A DNA stretch of 47,586 nucleotides from Archaeoglobus sp. JdFR-22 (lineage in GTDB: Archaea > Halobacteriota > Archaeoglobi > Archaeoglobales > Archaeoglobaceae), in assembly GCA_002010045.1 (NCBI GenBank), contig MTMJ01000055.1, positions 1 to 47,586 of the forward strand, in the 5' to 3' direction. The notes below the pieces were generated by a model, which had not been told where the DNA came from, made no database searches, and was given only the letters and a program-made list of their open reading frames with translations. The position numbers were made by a program, and so were the translations under genes. Of the stretch, positions 24,959 through 34,795 are shown piece by piece. Positions within the stretch are counted from its first letter, which is position 1, and every line of letters starts with the position of its first letter.

Positions 24959-26083
24959 ATGCCGGAAGCTACACGTCTCTCAGAACTATCAACCTCAATG
25001 ATAAGAAGAATGTTTGAGGTTGTTGCAAAGGCAAAAAGTGAAGGTAGGGATGTGATTAATCTCTCTATAGGCGAGCCAGATTTTCACACTCACCCTCTGC
25101 TGATAGAAAAAGCCTGTAAAGCCATGCATGAGGGTTTTACACATTACACTTCAAATTCTGGACTGGATGAATTTCGCAGTTTAATTGCTGAGCGTTATGG
25201 CCTGAGTAGCAGCAATATTATGGTTACTGCAGGTGCAAGTGAGGCTTTGCTTAATGCAAGTCTATCTTTCATTGAGGAGGGAAGCAGGGTGGTAATTCCC
25301 ACACCAAACTTTCTCTCCTATTTCACCTATGCAAAGCTCTGCAGAGCAAAAGTTGAGCAATTCTACACACATTCAAACAATTTCGAGGTTGATGTTGAGA
25401 AATTTAGCGATGTGGTTAGTAGAGACGTATCTCTCGTGTTCATAAATTATCCAAACAATCCCACGGGCGTTGTGATGAAAGATTTGAAAGCTATAGCTGA
25501 AATTACAGCCGATAATAATGCAATTCTCATCAGTGATGAAATATACGACTCCATTTACTATGACAGAAAGCCAGAGACTCTTGCTGGTATGGAGAACGTT
25601 GTGGTTGTTAACGGCTTCTCCAAAAATCTTGCCATGACTGGCTGGAGAGTCGGTTATGTTGTTGCAGATGAAGATTTGATGGACTCAATGCTCAAGGTTC
25701 ATCAGGTAAATGGTGTTTGCGCTTCTGCCTTCGCTCAAAAAGCAATTGCTGAGTTGATGCAGGATGAGATGGACAGAAAAATTACGGAAGAAATGGTAAA
25801 GGAGTTCAGAAAAAGAAGAGACTTTGTTTACAGTAGAATCAAAAAGATGGGTTTAAAAGCAGTGAAGCCAGAGGGTGCATTCTATATTTTTCCTGAGGTT
25901 CCAGTAAACTGCATTGAATTCTCAGAAAAACTTGTTAATGCAGGCGTTGCAGTAACTCCCGGATTGCCATTTGGAGATGGTAATGAAAACTACGTGAGAA
26001 TCTCGTATGCTGCATCAACGGAAATGCTTGAGGAGGCAATGGAGAGAATGGCAACCTTCGTTGAGGGCTTGAACACTGAATGA
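24959..26083 (+). CDS. Class I/II aminotransferase (PLP-dependent)
   Basis: 374 residues from ATG 24959. The frame extends upstream to 24914 but that part overlaps the RPA partner; the chosen start reads MPEATRLSELSTSMIRRM. NLSIGEPDFHTHP, NYPNNPTGVVM, and the PLP lysine in GFSKNLAMTGWRVGY (Lys222) are the aspartate/aromatic aminotransferase family signatures, with the Arg near the C terminus (YVRISYA). The amino acid used cannot be told from sequence. Probably co-transcribed with the RPA genes. Confidence 0.9.
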   Translation: MPEATRLSELSTSMIRRMFEVVAKAKSEGRDVINLSIGEPDFHTHPLLIEKACKAMHEGFTHYTSNSGLDEFRSLIAERYGLSSSNIMVTAGASEALLNASLSFIEEGSRVVIPTPNFLSYFTYAKLCRAKVEQFYTHSNNFEVDVEKFSDVVSRDVSLVFINYPNNPTGVVMKDLKAIAEITADNNAILISDEIYDSIYYDRKPETLAGMENVVVVNGFSKNLAMTGWRVGYVVADEDLMDSMLKVHQVNGVCASAFAQKAIAELMQDEMDRKITEEMVKEFRKRRDFVYSRIKKMGLKAVKPEGAFYIFPEVPVNCIEFSEKLVNAGVAVTPGLPFGDGNENYVRISYAASTEMLEEAMERMATFVEGLNTE

Positions 26084-26113
26084 GTCAAACTGCCGGGCAT
26101 CATAATTCCGGAA

Positions 26114-27649
26114 TTATTCTTCTAAACTCGAAATTTCCGCATCAATTTCTTCACCCAGTTTCCTTGCTGTCCTTTCAGAAATAAGTCCCTTGATGGCAGC
26201 ATCCCTTATCGCACTTTTCTGAGCATGTAAAGCTTTTCTCCAAGCTGCAATCCAGATTTCTCTGTTCACTGTCTCATCCTCAATCAGGGATGCTATTTCC
26301 TCCGAAGAACTTTTGAGAATTTCATCCATGTCCGATATCATCTTTTCAGCTATGTCAGGAGGCATCTCACCCTCGGATACCATGTTCTCAAGCTCTCTCT
26401 TTGCAGCCCGTATAGCAATGTTTTTCCCTATAAGCTCCTCATATTTCTCCCATTTTTCATCTTTTCGTGAAATTTTTGATCTTTTCACAAGAAGCTCAAG
26501 AGATAGCCCCTGAATTACAAGGGAGAACAGAACAACTCCAAAAACCATGTTTACGATCAATTCTCTATGTGGAATATCCGTTAAGCCGAGTGCAAGGGCA
26601 ATCGGAATGGTGCCATGCAGTCCACCCCAGAAAATCACATGCTGCCAGAGAAGTGGTATTTTTTCTTTAACACTCAAGTTAACGATGTTTATGAAGGGAT
26701 AGACTGAAATTGCTCTTGATAAAGCCACTACAACAATAACCACTCCAATTGCTTTGCTGTACTCTGACAGAGCATCAATATGGATGTCAAGACCGATAAG
26801 GAGGAAAACGAGAGAGTTTATCAGAAAGACAGCAAACCCCCAGAAAGTTGTCAGAGATACTCTCGTTGAGGGAGACATTGCAAAGTATCTTCCATAGTTT
26901 CCTATTATTAAGCCAGCGATAACAACTGCGATTACACCCGAGACGTGGAAATTTTCGGCAATGAGAAAGCAGGAGAAGGCGAGAATCAGAGTTATTGTAA
27001 CTTCAATCAGGTGGTCGTCAATGTGGGCGAGTACTCTGTAGGCAAAATATCCGAGGACAGTCCCGACAACCACACCACCCGTGAACACGATTCCGAATTC
27101 AATTATTCCTTTGGCAACATCAATTTCCCCAACTCTGAGCATTTCAAGAAGAATGCTAAACAGAACCACACCTGTTCCATCGTTAAGCACACTCTCACCT
27201 TCAAGTATCAGAGATAACCTTTTCGGAACGCCCAGTGCCTTGAAAGTTGCAAGTACCGAGACAGGGTCTGTGGGAGAAATCATTGCCCCGAATAAAAGAG
27301 CAAGAACAAGCGGGATGTTCAGAAGGTAGTGAAGAATATACCCCGTGAAAAGAGTGGAGAGGAGAATGCCAAAAATTGCCAGAACCCCGATCGGCTTTAT
27401 ATTTGCCCTGAATTGCTGAACATCCATGTTTATTGCCCCCTCGAAAAGGAGTGGGGGTAGAATCAGGAAAAAGATTATGTCCTCAGTCAGCCTGATCTCC
27501 GGTATAAGTCTGAATGTGCCTGCAAACAGCCCGACAAGAACAAGAGCAATTGTGTAAGGCAGTCTGATGTATTTTACACCCACTGCAACGATTGATGCAA
27601 TTAACAGAAGGGTTACAAGTTCAGTAACCTGAAAGGCGATATCTTCCAT
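26114..27649 (-). CDS. NhaP/CPA1-type Na+/H+ antiporter
   Basis: 511 residues from the ATG at 27649, which follows GGTGAG; the longer frame to 27685 lacks a ribosome site. About twelve membrane segments, with the ion-binding region SPTDPVSVLATFKALGVPKRLSLILEGESVLNDGTG (the ND pair of CPA1 exchangers near 172) and FWGGLHGTIPIALAL near 350. A charged cytoplasmic tail of about 125 residues (residues 385-511) is likely regulatory. Downstream of dnaJ on the same strand, convergent with the aminotransferase. Confidence 0.9.
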   Translation of the reverse strand: MEDIAFQVTELVTLLLIASIVAVGVKYIRLPYTIALVLVGLFAGTFRLIPEIRLTEDIIFFLILPPLLFEGAINMDVQQFRANIKPIGVLAIFGILLSTLFTGYILHYLLNIPLVLALLFGAMISPTDPVSVLATFKALGVPKRLSLILEGESVLNDGTGVVLFSILLEMLRVGEIDVAKGIIEFGIVFTGGVVVGTVLGYFAYRVLAHIDDHLIEVTITLILAFSCFLIAENFHVSGVIAVVIAGLIIGNYGRYFAMSPSTRVSLTTFWGFAVFLINSLVFLLIGLDIHIDALSEYSKAIGVVIVVVALSRAISVYPFINIVNLSVKEKIPLLWQHVIFWGGLHGTIPIALALGLTDIPHRELIVNMVFGVVLFSLVIQGLSLELLVKRSKISRKDEKWEKYEELIGKNIAIRAAKRELENMVSEGEMPPDIAEKMISDMDEILKSSSEEIASLIEDETVNREIWIAAWRKALHAQKSAIRDAAIKGLISERTARKLGEEIDAEISSLEE

Positions 27650-27704
27650 GGTCTCACCTGATGTTTTAATAATAGAATAGATCAAAACTATATTAATGTG
27701 TTCT

Positions 27705-28820
27705 TTAGAAATTATCTCTTATTTTATCAAAGAACCCCTTTCCTGTATCTTCTTTCTCCATGAATAGCTCTCTGAATAACTTTTCCTGCTTTCTGGTCAG
27801 TTTCTCCGGGATATGTACGATAACTTTAACATACTGGTCTCCTCTACTGTTAGAATTGATACGGGGCATCCCCTGACCACTTAATTTGAAAACAGTATGG
27901 CTTTGAGTTCCTTTTGGAATTTTTAACTTCGCTGAGCCGTTTATTGTTGGGATTTCGACTTCTCCCCCCAGTACAGCCGTGCCAAGGTCTATTGTTGTCT
28001 CGCAGAACAGATCCGCATCACTTCTATCAAAAATGTCATGTTTCTTCACATGCACAACCACATACAGGTCTCCGGGAGCGCCTCCGTTCGTGCCGGGTTC
28101 TCCCTCTCCGGGAATTCTCAGATACTGTCCGTCATCCACACCCTTCGGGATTTTAACTTCAATTTTTTTGAGCTTTTTAACCCTGCCCTCACCCCTGCAT
28201 GTTTCGCACAATTTTGTTGAAAAACTCCCGCTGCCACCACACTTTCCGCATGTTGTAATCTGAACAATCTGACCAAATGGACTCCTCTGAACCCTTCTGA
28301 TTTCTCCAGTTCCATCACAGAGCGGACACTTCTGAAGGGAACCGGGCTGTGCACCAGTCCCGTGACACGTTGTACATTCTGAGTAGTGTGGTACCTCGAT
28401 TGTGGTTGTAAGGCCATTGAAAGCATCTTCAAGTGTGATTTCAAGGTCATATCTGAGGTCAACACCTTCTCTTGCTCTTGTTCTCCTCGTGCGACCTCGC
28501 CCTGAGAGGACATCGAATATATCCTCGAAACCAAAATCTCTGAACAAATCTTCAAAATTGGGCCATCTGAAACCCGCAAAATCTTCTGTTCGGAAGGTGG
28601 AATGCCCATACTGATCATACTGAGCTCTCTTCTGAGGATCACTTAAAACCTGAAAAGCCTCATTTATTTCTTTAAATCTCTCTTCTGCCTCCTTGTTCCC
28701 GGGATTGACATCTGGATGGTACTTTCTCGCAAGCTTTCTGAAAGCTTTTTTTATCTCATCCTGAGTGGCATCTCTGCTTACACCCAGTACCTCGTAGTAG
28801 TCTTTCTTTGCCATTTTCAT
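27705..28820 (-). CDS. dnaJ: Chaperone DnaJ
   Basis: 371 residues, full type I J-protein. J domain with HPD (YHPDVNPG) near 35-37, Gly/Phe region, four CXXCXGXG-type zinc repeats ([32 protein letters not shown]) between about 148 and 215, and two C-terminal beta domains. Stimulates DnaK ATPase and binds unfolded clients. 16 bp after dnaK in the operon grpE-dnaK-dnaJ. An ATG two codons later ([11 protein letters not shown]) is an equally good start. Confidence 0.96.
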   Translation of the reverse strand: MKMAKKDYYEVLGVSRDATQDEIKKAFRKLARKYHPDVNPGNKEAEERFKEINEAFQVLSDPQKRAQYDQYGHSTFRTEDFAGFRWPNFEDLFRDFGFEDIFDVLSGRGRTRRTRAREGVDLRYDLEITLEDAFNGLTTTIEVPHYSECTTCHGTGAQPGSLQKCPLCDGTGEIRRVQRSPFGQIVQITTCGKCGGSGSFSTKLCETCRGEGRVKKLKKIEVKIPKGVDDGQYLRIPGEGEPGTNGGAPGDLYVVVHVKKHDIFDRSDADLFCETTIDLGTAVLGGEVEIPTINGSAKLKIPKGTQSHTVFKLSGQGMPRINSNSRGDQYVKVIVHIPEKLTRKQEKLFRELFMEKEDTGKGFFDKIRDNF

Positions 28821-28836
28821 TATCAGAAATTTTACG

Positions 28837-30687
28837 TTAATTTTCCTCTTTCACTTTAAATTCTGCATCATATGCTTTCTCTTTTTTCTCATCTCCTACC
28901 GGTTCACTTTGCTGAGATTGTTCTGCATATTTCTGTGCTGCCTCCTGATAAATTGCTGTTCCAGCCTCCTGAAGTACTTTTTGGAGATTCTCAGTCTCCT
29001 GCTTTATTCTGCCAGTGTCGTCTCCTTCCAGTGCAGCTTTCAGAGACTTCATTGCAGTCTCAATTTTGTCCCTGTGCTCTTTGCTCAGCTTATCGCCAAT
29101 CTCAGAAAGTGTTTTCTCTGTTGTGTAAATCAATGAATCTGCATTATTCCTGATCTCGACCATCTCTTTTCTTTTTCTATCTTCTTCTTCATGCTCTTTT
29201 GCTTCTTTAATCATTCTTTCAACTTCTTCATCCGATAGCTTTGTTGAAGCGGTAATTGTCATCTTCTGCTCCTTTCCTGTTGCCAGATCCTTAGCAGAGA
29301 CGTTCAGTATGCCTGACGCATCTATATCAAATGTCACTTCAATCTGTGGTACACCACGGGGGGCTGGGGGGATTCCTACAAGATTGAACTGCCCAAGGCT
29401 TGTATTGTCGGCAGCCATTGGTCTCTCCCCCTGCAAAACATGAATGGTCACAGCAGTCTGAAAATCTGAGGCTGTGGAGAATATCTGGCTCTTTTTAGTC
29501 GGTATGGTGGTATTTCTCGGGATTAACGGAGTCATAACACCACCGAGTGTTTCGATGCCAAGGGTTAAAGGCGTCACATCGAGCAGTACAACGTCTTTGA
29601 TGTCTCCGGCAAGGATAGCGCCCTGAATCGCCGCCCCCATTGCAACGCATTCCATCGGATCTATCCCTCTCTCAACTTTTTTACCGATTTTCTCCTCAAG
29701 AAACCTCTGAACAATCGGCATTCTGGTTGGACCGCCAACAAGTATGATCCTGGTTATATCTTCTTTGGTTAAATTTGCATCCTTCAGTGCCTGTTCAATC
29801 GGATGGATGCATCTCTGAATCACTGGCTCCACGAGCTGTTCAAGTTTTGCTCTGGTCAGCTTGAGAGTGAGGTGTTTAGGGCCCGACTGGTCTGCGGTTA
29901 TATATGGAAGGTTAATCTCAGTCTCAAGAACCGTCGAGAGTTCTATCTTCGCCTTCTCAGCAGCCTCTCTTATCCTCTGCATTGCCATTTTATCGTTTCT
30001 TAAGTCTATTCCTTCCTGTTTTTTGAATTCTTCAAGTATCCAGTTTATTATCGCCTCATCCATGTCCGTTCCACCGAGGTTTGTATCCCCTGAGGTTGAG
30101 AGAACAGTAAACGTTCCATCTCCAAATTCCATAATTGTAACATCAAGTGTCCCTCCGCCGAAATCGAAAACGAGTATCTTATGTTCCTCCTCCTTATCCA
30201 GCCCGTAAGCCATTGCAGCTGCTGTGGGCTCATTTACAAGTCTGACGACCTCGAGTCCAGCTATCCTCCCTGCATCCTTTGTGGCAGTTCTCTGATTGTC
30301 GTTAAAATAAGCGGGGACAGTAATCACAGCTTTCTTTACTTCCTCACCAAGAAATGCTTCCGCATCTCTCTTTATTTTCTGTAAAATAAAAGCCGATATC
30401 TGCTGGGGTGTGTACTCCTTACCGTGAATTTTGTATTTATGATCTGTCCCCATCTTCCTCTTGGCAGCTATTACAGTTCCTTCCGGGTTGCTGACAGCCT
30501 GTCTTCTTGCTGGCTCCCCAACAAGCAACTGACCATCTTTCGTGAATGCAACCACTGAAGGAAACATTTTCCCGGCAACGGTTGCACCCTCTGCAGAAGG
30601 AATAATTGTGGGCCTGCCACCGAGCATAACGGCAGCCTGACTGTTAGAAGTTCCCAGGTCAATTCCAATAATTTTTTCCTCAGTCAT
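28837..30687 (-). CDS. dnaK: Chaperone DnaK (Hsp70)
   Basis: 616 residues from ATG 30687, preceded by GGAGGTGAGGAGC; the frame runs five codons further but that overlaps grpE more. [15 protein letters not shown] opens the ATPase domain; [10 protein letters not shown], the interdomain linker [12 protein letters not shown] and the substrate domain are all present. The ATPase domain lacks the long loop of Gram-negative DnaK ([14 protein letters not shown] region short), a feature of archaeal and Gram-positive forms. The C-terminal lid ends in an acidic-lysine tail. The operon lacks a visible HrcA gene. Confidence 0.97.
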   Translation of the reverse strand: MTEEKIIGIDLGTSNSQAAVMLGGRPTIIPSAEGATVAGKMFPSVVAFTKDGQLLVGEPARRQAVSNPEGTVIAAKRKMGTDHKYKIHGKEYTPQQISAFILQKIKRDAEAFLGEEVKKAVITVPAYFNDNQRTATKDAGRIAGLEVVRLVNEPTAAAMAYGLDKEEEHKILVFDFGGGTLDVTIMEFGDGTFTVLSTSGDTNLGGTDMDEAIINWILEEFKKQEGIDLRNDKMAMQRIREAAEKAKIELSTVLETEINLPYITADQSGPKHLTLKLTRAKLEQLVEPVIQRCIHPIEQALKDANLTKEDITRIILVGGPTRMPIVQRFLEEKIGKKVERGIDPMECVAMGAAIQGAILAGDIKDVVLLDVTPLTLGIETLGGVMTPLIPRNTTIPTKKSQIFSTASDFQTAVTIHVLQGERPMAADNTSLGQFNLVGIPPAPRGVPQIEVTFDIDASGILNVSAKDLATGKEQKMTITASTKLSDEEVERMIKEAKEHEEEDRKRKEMVEIRNNADSLIYTTEKTLSEIGDKLSKEHRDKIETAMKSLKAALEGDDTGRIKQETENLQKVLQEAGTAIYQEAAQKYAEQSQQSEPVGDEKKEKAYDAEFKVKEEN

Positions 30688-31204
30688 GCTCCTCACCTCC
30701 ATCGTTAATTTTTTCAGAAATTATCACTCTTGATGGTCTGATTACCTTCGAATTTAACATAAAACCTTTCTGGATTTCCCTCAAAATTATCCCATCTTCT
30801 CTTTCTGAAGGTTCTTTCATCAAAGCCTCATGTAAACTGGGATCAAATTTTTCTCCAAGTGCTTTGATTTGCTTCAGTCCGTGTTTCTCAAGCACCCGGC
30901 AAAAATTTCTGTAAAGCATGCTCAAGCCCTCCTTATTTTTCTCAGATCCCATCGAATTTATGGCGAGCTCAAATTCATCAAGGATGACCAGCAGTTCTTT
31001 AATCAGATTCTCATTTGCCAGTTTGACTATTGCCTCTTTTTCTCTCTCAAAATTCTTTCTGTAATTATCGAAATCTGCATGCAGGTATCTGATTTGGTTA
31101 AGTCTATCCTCCGCTAACTTCGTTTTTTCTGCCAGCTCTTCCTCAAGCTGTTTGAGTTTCTCCATTAACTGTTTTATTGTCAATTTTTTAATATCCTCTG
31201 TCAT
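30680..31204 (-). CDS. grpE: Nucleotide exchange factor GrpE
   Basis: 174 residues. N-terminal coiled coil ([38 protein letters not shown]), then the helical and beta-wing parts with [12 protein letters not shown] and [17 protein letters not shown], the GrpE signature. First gene of the chaperone operon; overlaps dnaK by 8 bp. A leftward TATA-like CTTAAAAA near 31230-31237 is about 28 bases before the ATG. Confidence 0.95.
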   Translation of the reverse strand: MTEDIKKLTIKQLMEKLKQLEEELAEKTKLAEDRLNQIRYLHADFDNYRKNFEREKEAIVKLANENLIKELLVILDEFELAINSMGSEKNKEGLSMLYRNFCRVLEKHGLKQIKALGEKFDPSLHEALMKEPSEREDGIILREIQKGFMLNSKVIRPSRVIISEKINDGGEEHD

Positions 31205-31328
31205 ACTTCACGCAACTTTCTAATTCATTTTTAAGCACTTAATTATGGTCTGGAGAATTATGTAGTATATAATAACCACTAAATTTTTAAATTTTACGCC
31301 CTAAACCGGGGTATTTCAATGTCTGCCA

Positions 31329-31345
31329 AAGTTTTATATACCCTT
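31329..31345 (+). promoter_or_regulatory. Strong TATA/BRE promoter of EF-1alpha
   Basis: aaagttttatataccc matches the archaeal BRE plus TATA consensus closely; the predicted start is near 31361-31365, leaving a leader of about 25 bases with GGAGGATGGTGAG before the ATG at 31388. This is the most canonical promoter in the window. Confidence 0.65.
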
Positions 31346-31387
31346 CAACAATAACGATTGGAAAACTTGTATTGGAGGATGGTGAGA

Positions 31388-32659
31388 ATGGCTAAAGAGA
31401 AAGAACACATCAATATCGCCATGATTGGACACGTAGACCATGGTAAAAGCACTTTAATCGGCAGGCTCCTTTATGAAGCAGGGGAGGTGCCTGAACACAT
31501 CATTGAGAAATACAGAAAGGAGGCTCAGGAGAAGGGAAAAGCGACTTTTGAGTTCGCATGGGTTATGGACAAGCTGAAAGAAGAAAGAGAAAGAGGTATA
31601 ACAATAGACGTTGCTCACAGAAAGTTCAATACCAAGAACTATGAAATTACAATCGTTGACTGCCCCGGACATCGAGATTTCGTCAAGAACATGATAACGG
31701 GCGCTTCGCAAGCTGATGGCGCTATTCTCGTAGTAGATGCAAAGGATGGCGTACAGGCGCAGACAAAGGAACATGTTTTTCTTGCAAGAACTCTTGGTAT
31801 CAATCAGATGATTGTTGCAATAAATAAAATGGACAGTATTGATTATAATCAGGACAGATTTAATGAGGTTAAGGGTGAAGTAACAAAACTTTTACAGATG
31901 GTAGGTTATAAGGTTGATGAGATTCCGTTTATACCTTCTTCTGCCTATATGGGTGATAATGTTTACAAAAAGAGTGATAGAACTCCATGGTATGACGGCC
32001 CTACTTTCTTTGAAGCCCTTGACAAATTCAAGCCGCCTGAGAAGCCAGTTGATAAGCCTTTGAGAATTCCTGTACAGGATGTATATACAATCAGCGGTGT
32101 GGGTACAGTGCCGGTAGGCAGGGTAGAGACAGGTGTCCTCAAAGCTGGAGATAAGATTATCTTTGAACCTGCAAGTGTATCAGGAGAAGTAAAAAGCATT
32201 GAAATGCATCACGAGACAATTCCGGAAGCTCTTCCTGGAGATAACATCGGTTTCAACGTGAGGGGTATCAGCAAGAATGATATCAGGAGAGGAGATGTTT
32301 GTGGACATCCCGATATCCCGCCCACAGTAGTAAGAGATTTCACCGCACAGATTGTTGTTCTTCAACATCCAACTGCAATTACAATAGGCTATACACCCGT
32401 TATTCATGCACACACTTCACAGATTGCATGCAGGTTTGTTGAACTTCAGAAGAAACTTGATCCAAGGACAGGTCAGGTTAAAGAGGAGAACCCGCAGTTC
32501 GTAAAGACGGGGGATGCAGCAGTTGTCAAGCTTGAGCCAACAAGACCCATGGTAATAGAGAAAGTCAAGGAGATACCACCGCTGGGAAGATTCGCGATAA
32601 GAGACATGGGAATGACCGTTGCAGCAGGAATGGTTCTCGACGTAACTCCCAGAAAATAA
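31388..32659 (+). CDS. tuf: Elongation factor 1-alpha
   Basis: 423 residues from ATG 31388 ([22 protein letters not shown]). Brings aminoacyl-tRNA to the ribosome using GTP. Walker [21 protein letters not shown] and the switch region are intact; the archaeal/eukaryal insertions mark it as aEF1A, not bacterial EF-Tu. I chose this ATG over the in-frame ATG at 31358 because of the ribosome site and family start. Followed after 27 bp by rpsJ, the standard archaeal pair. Confidence 0.98.
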   Translation: MAKEKEHINIAMIGHVDHGKSTLIGRLLYEAGEVPEHIIEKYRKEAQEKGKATFEFAWVMDKLKEERERGITIDVAHRKFNTKNYEITIVDCPGHRDFVKNMITGASQADGAILVVDAKDGVQAQTKEHVFLARTLGINQMIVAINKMDSIDYNQDRFNEVKGEVTKLLQMVGYKVDEIPFIPSSAYMGDNVYKKSDRTPWYDGPTFFEALDKFKPPEKPVDKPLRIPVQDVYTISGVGTVPVGRVETGVLKAGDKIIFEPASVSGEVKSIEMHHETIPEALPGDNIGFNVRGISKNDIRRGDVCGHPDIPPTVVRDFTAQIVVLQHPTAITIGYTPVIHAHTSQIACRFVELQKKLDPRTGQVKEENPQFVKTGDAAVVKLEPTRPMVIEKVKEIPPLGRFAIRDMGMTVAAGMVLDVTPRK

Positions 32660-32686
32660 TTTTTTATTTTTATTAAGTGATTTTCC

Positions 32687-33007
32687 ATGACAGTAAAAGG
32701 ATTCAGAGCGAGAATCAGACTCTCTGGATTGAGTCCCGGAGACCTCGACAGAATTTGTGGCCAGATTAAGGAGATTGCCAATAAAACAGGTGTCGAGATA
32801 AGGGGTCCTGTGCCCCTCCCAACAAGAAAATTTGTCGTGCCTGTAAGAAAATCACCTGACGGTGAGGGAACAGAAACATGGGACCACTGGGAAATGAGGG
32901 TTCACAAAAGGCTGATTGACATTGCAGCCGATGAGAGAGCGCTGAGACAGATAATGAGAATTCAGGTTCCAAAAGACGTCAATATAGAAATCGTTCTGGA
33001 GAGCTAA
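32687..33007 (+). CDS. rpsJ: Ribosomal protein S10 (uS10, archaeal type)
   Basis: 106 residues. KARIRLSG-type start ([19 protein letters not shown]), [40 protein letters not shown] is the uS10 signature including the loop that meets S3 and S14. Part of the 30S head. Downstream of EF-1alpha as in most archaea. The start has no strong ribosome site close by; translation may be coupled to EF-1alpha. Confidence 0.97.
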   Translation: MTVKGFRARIRLSGLSPGDLDRICGQIKEIANKTGVEIRGPVPLPTRKFVVPVRKSPDGEGTETWDHWEMRVHKRLIDIAADERALRQIMRIQVPKDVNIEIVLES

Positions 33008-33026
33008 CTCTTTTAGCTTTTCCTTC

Positions 33027-33938
33027 ATGCTTCTTAAAATCACTTTTCTCGGAACCTCTGGCACCACCCCGAGTGTCGAGAGGAATCCATCCGGAATTCT
33101 GATTCAGTTTGGAAAGGAGAGAATCCTCTTTGACTGTGGTGAGGGTACGCAGAGGCAGATGATGATAGCCAAAACCGGGTTCAGACTGGATTCAATATTT
33201 GTGACTCACCTCCATACTGACCATTTCATCGGTTTATTCGGTCTTTTGGAGACACTGTCTCTGAATGAGAGAAAGAATACGCTGAATATTTATTGTCCGT
33301 CTCCAGAATTTTTGAGATATGCATTCAGGTTATTCGGCTACGAGAATCTTTCGTTTCCGGTTGAAATCAATGGACTTGAAGATGGAAGTGAGGTATATTT
33401 TGATAATTTTAAAATCGTGGCTTTCAGAACAGACCATATTGTGGAAAGCCTTGGTTATGCTTTTATTGAGAACCCGAGACCCGGTAAGTTTAACAGAGAG
33501 AAAGCAGAGGAACTTGGAATTCCTCCCGGACCGCTTTACTCAAAACTTCTGAGAGGAGAAGCTGTGGAAATAGGTGGCAGGCTTATCCCCCCGGAAGCTG
33601 TTGTTGGGCAACCGCGATTGGGTAGAAAAATCGTTTATACGGGTGACACCCGCCCGATTGAAAAAACAGTTCAAATCTCTTTGAATGCTGATGTTCTCAT
33701 TCACGATGGGGCATTTGCGTCTGAGTTGCAGGACTGGGCTGAAGAAACAAAACATTCGACTTCGAAAGAGGCAGCAGAGGTGGCAAAAAAAGCAAATGCT
33801 AACCTTTTGATTCTAACCCATATAAGTGCAAGGTACTCCAGAGATTTTGATGTCCTGATTCAGGAGGCTAAGGAGGTTTTTGAGAACACAGTAATAGCGG
33901 AGGACTTCATGAGCATTGAAGTAAAATACAGGGATTAA
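33027..33938 (+). CDS. rnz: Ribonuclease Z (tRNA 3' end nuclease)
   Basis: 303 residues, metallo-beta-lactamase fold. Zn motif THLHTDHFIG (His61, His63, Asp65, His66), VYTGDTRP near 207 and LTHISARY near 264; the exosite arm is GPLYSKLLRGEAVEIGGRLIPPE. Cuts the 3' trailer from tRNA precursors. 19 bp after rpsJ, same strand, probably same transcript. Confidence 0.94.
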   Translation: MLLKITFLGTSGTTPSVERNPSGILIQFGKERILFDCGEGTQRQMMIAKTGFRLDSIFVTHLHTDHFIGLFGLLETLSLNERKNTLNIYCPSPEFLRYAFRLFGYENLSFPVEINGLEDGSEVYFDNFKIVAFRTDHIVESLGYAFIENPRPGKFNREKAEELGIPPGPLYSKLLRGEAVEIGGRLIPPEAVVGQPRLGRKIVYTGDTRPIEKTVQISLNADVLIHDGAFASELQDWAEETKHSTSKEAAEVAKKANANLLILTHISARYSRDFDVLIQEAKEVFENTVIAEDFMSIEVKYRD

Positions 33939-33980
33939 AGCAGAGCAGTAATTGAGAGGATGAAAAAGGCTCTACTATCT

Positions 33981-34757
33981 CTAAAACATTAATCTGAGAT
34001 ATCTCCCAATGGGTGAATTCTCATCAAAATCCAGCCCGATTTTTTTCATGATTTCCCATATCTCGTGTATGTCTGTCTCTCTACCCCATAAGTCGTTAGC
34101 GATGCTTACAATTGAATCTTCATCAACAGGATAACCATGCTCTTGAATCAATCTGGTAAAATGTGAGATATGATACTGTTTCAAATCTACATCGGCTTTT
34201 AAAACAGGCTTATTTTGCTTCTCCAGCCAGCCATCTATGCTGAAGTCAAGCAGACAATCAAATGCCCACAGAGGTCCCTCATCAAAGAAGTCAGAGTAAT
34301 ATACCGGATACATTGTTGGCAATCGTCCTTCGACAAAGTATTTTACATGGAGCACCTCGTGCCAGACAGTGGCATTCCAGTAATCGAGCGTTTTTACCGG
34401 GAAATTAAAGAAATCGAGTTTAATGACTGCTATTTTCTCTTTCCCGACGATTGATTTGAATATATACTTGCCATCCACCAAAGAGGTGGCTTCATTAATA
34501 CTAAATATGAGTTTTTCTGGTTGAGTGCGTGACTCCTTTAAGGCTGTTTTTGCTATATCAGCCAGTTGCTGAATTGCTGACACCGGTGCGATTTTTTCCA
34601 GTTTTTTGTCATCCTTCTCGGTCAGGTCGTATTCGAATCCTATGCCATTGAGGTACTCATCCACATTAACCCCATACAAACCTTCTCCATTGAACCCGGG
34701 AATTTCAAAGGTCAGGAGGTAGTAGTCGACGTTGCCAAATCTTTTTGAACCTTCCAT
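33981..34757 (-). CDS. Uncharacterised HExxH protein, possible zinc protease
   Basis: 258 residues, no family recognised. The central motif WHEVLHVKYFVEG gives HEVLH at 133-137, a zinc-protease-type site, and nearby DEGPLWAFDCLLD supplies acidic candidates for a third ligand. There is no signal peptide or membrane segment, so it would act in the cytoplasm. Only one HExxH plus its context supports a protease; many non-peptidases carry this pattern by chance. It stands alone between rnz (convergent) and the large surface protein (same strand, 38 bp apart). Confidence 0.65.
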   Translation of the reverse strand: MEGSKRFGNVDYYLLTFEIPGFNGEGLYGVNVDEYLNGIGFEYDLTEKDDKKLEKIAPVSAIQQLADIAKTALKESRTQPEKLIFSINEATSLVDGKYIFKSIVGKEKIAVIKLDFFNFPVKTLDYWNATVWHEVLHVKYFVEGRLPTMYPVYYSDFFDEGPLWAFDCLLDFSIDGWLEKQNKPVLKADVDLKQYHISHFTRLIQEHGYPVDEDSIVSIANDLWGRETDIHEIWEIMKKIGLDFDENSPIGRYLRLMF

Positions 34758-34795
34758 GTAATCACTATTGAAAATAAAAATGTTAGAAGCTGAGG

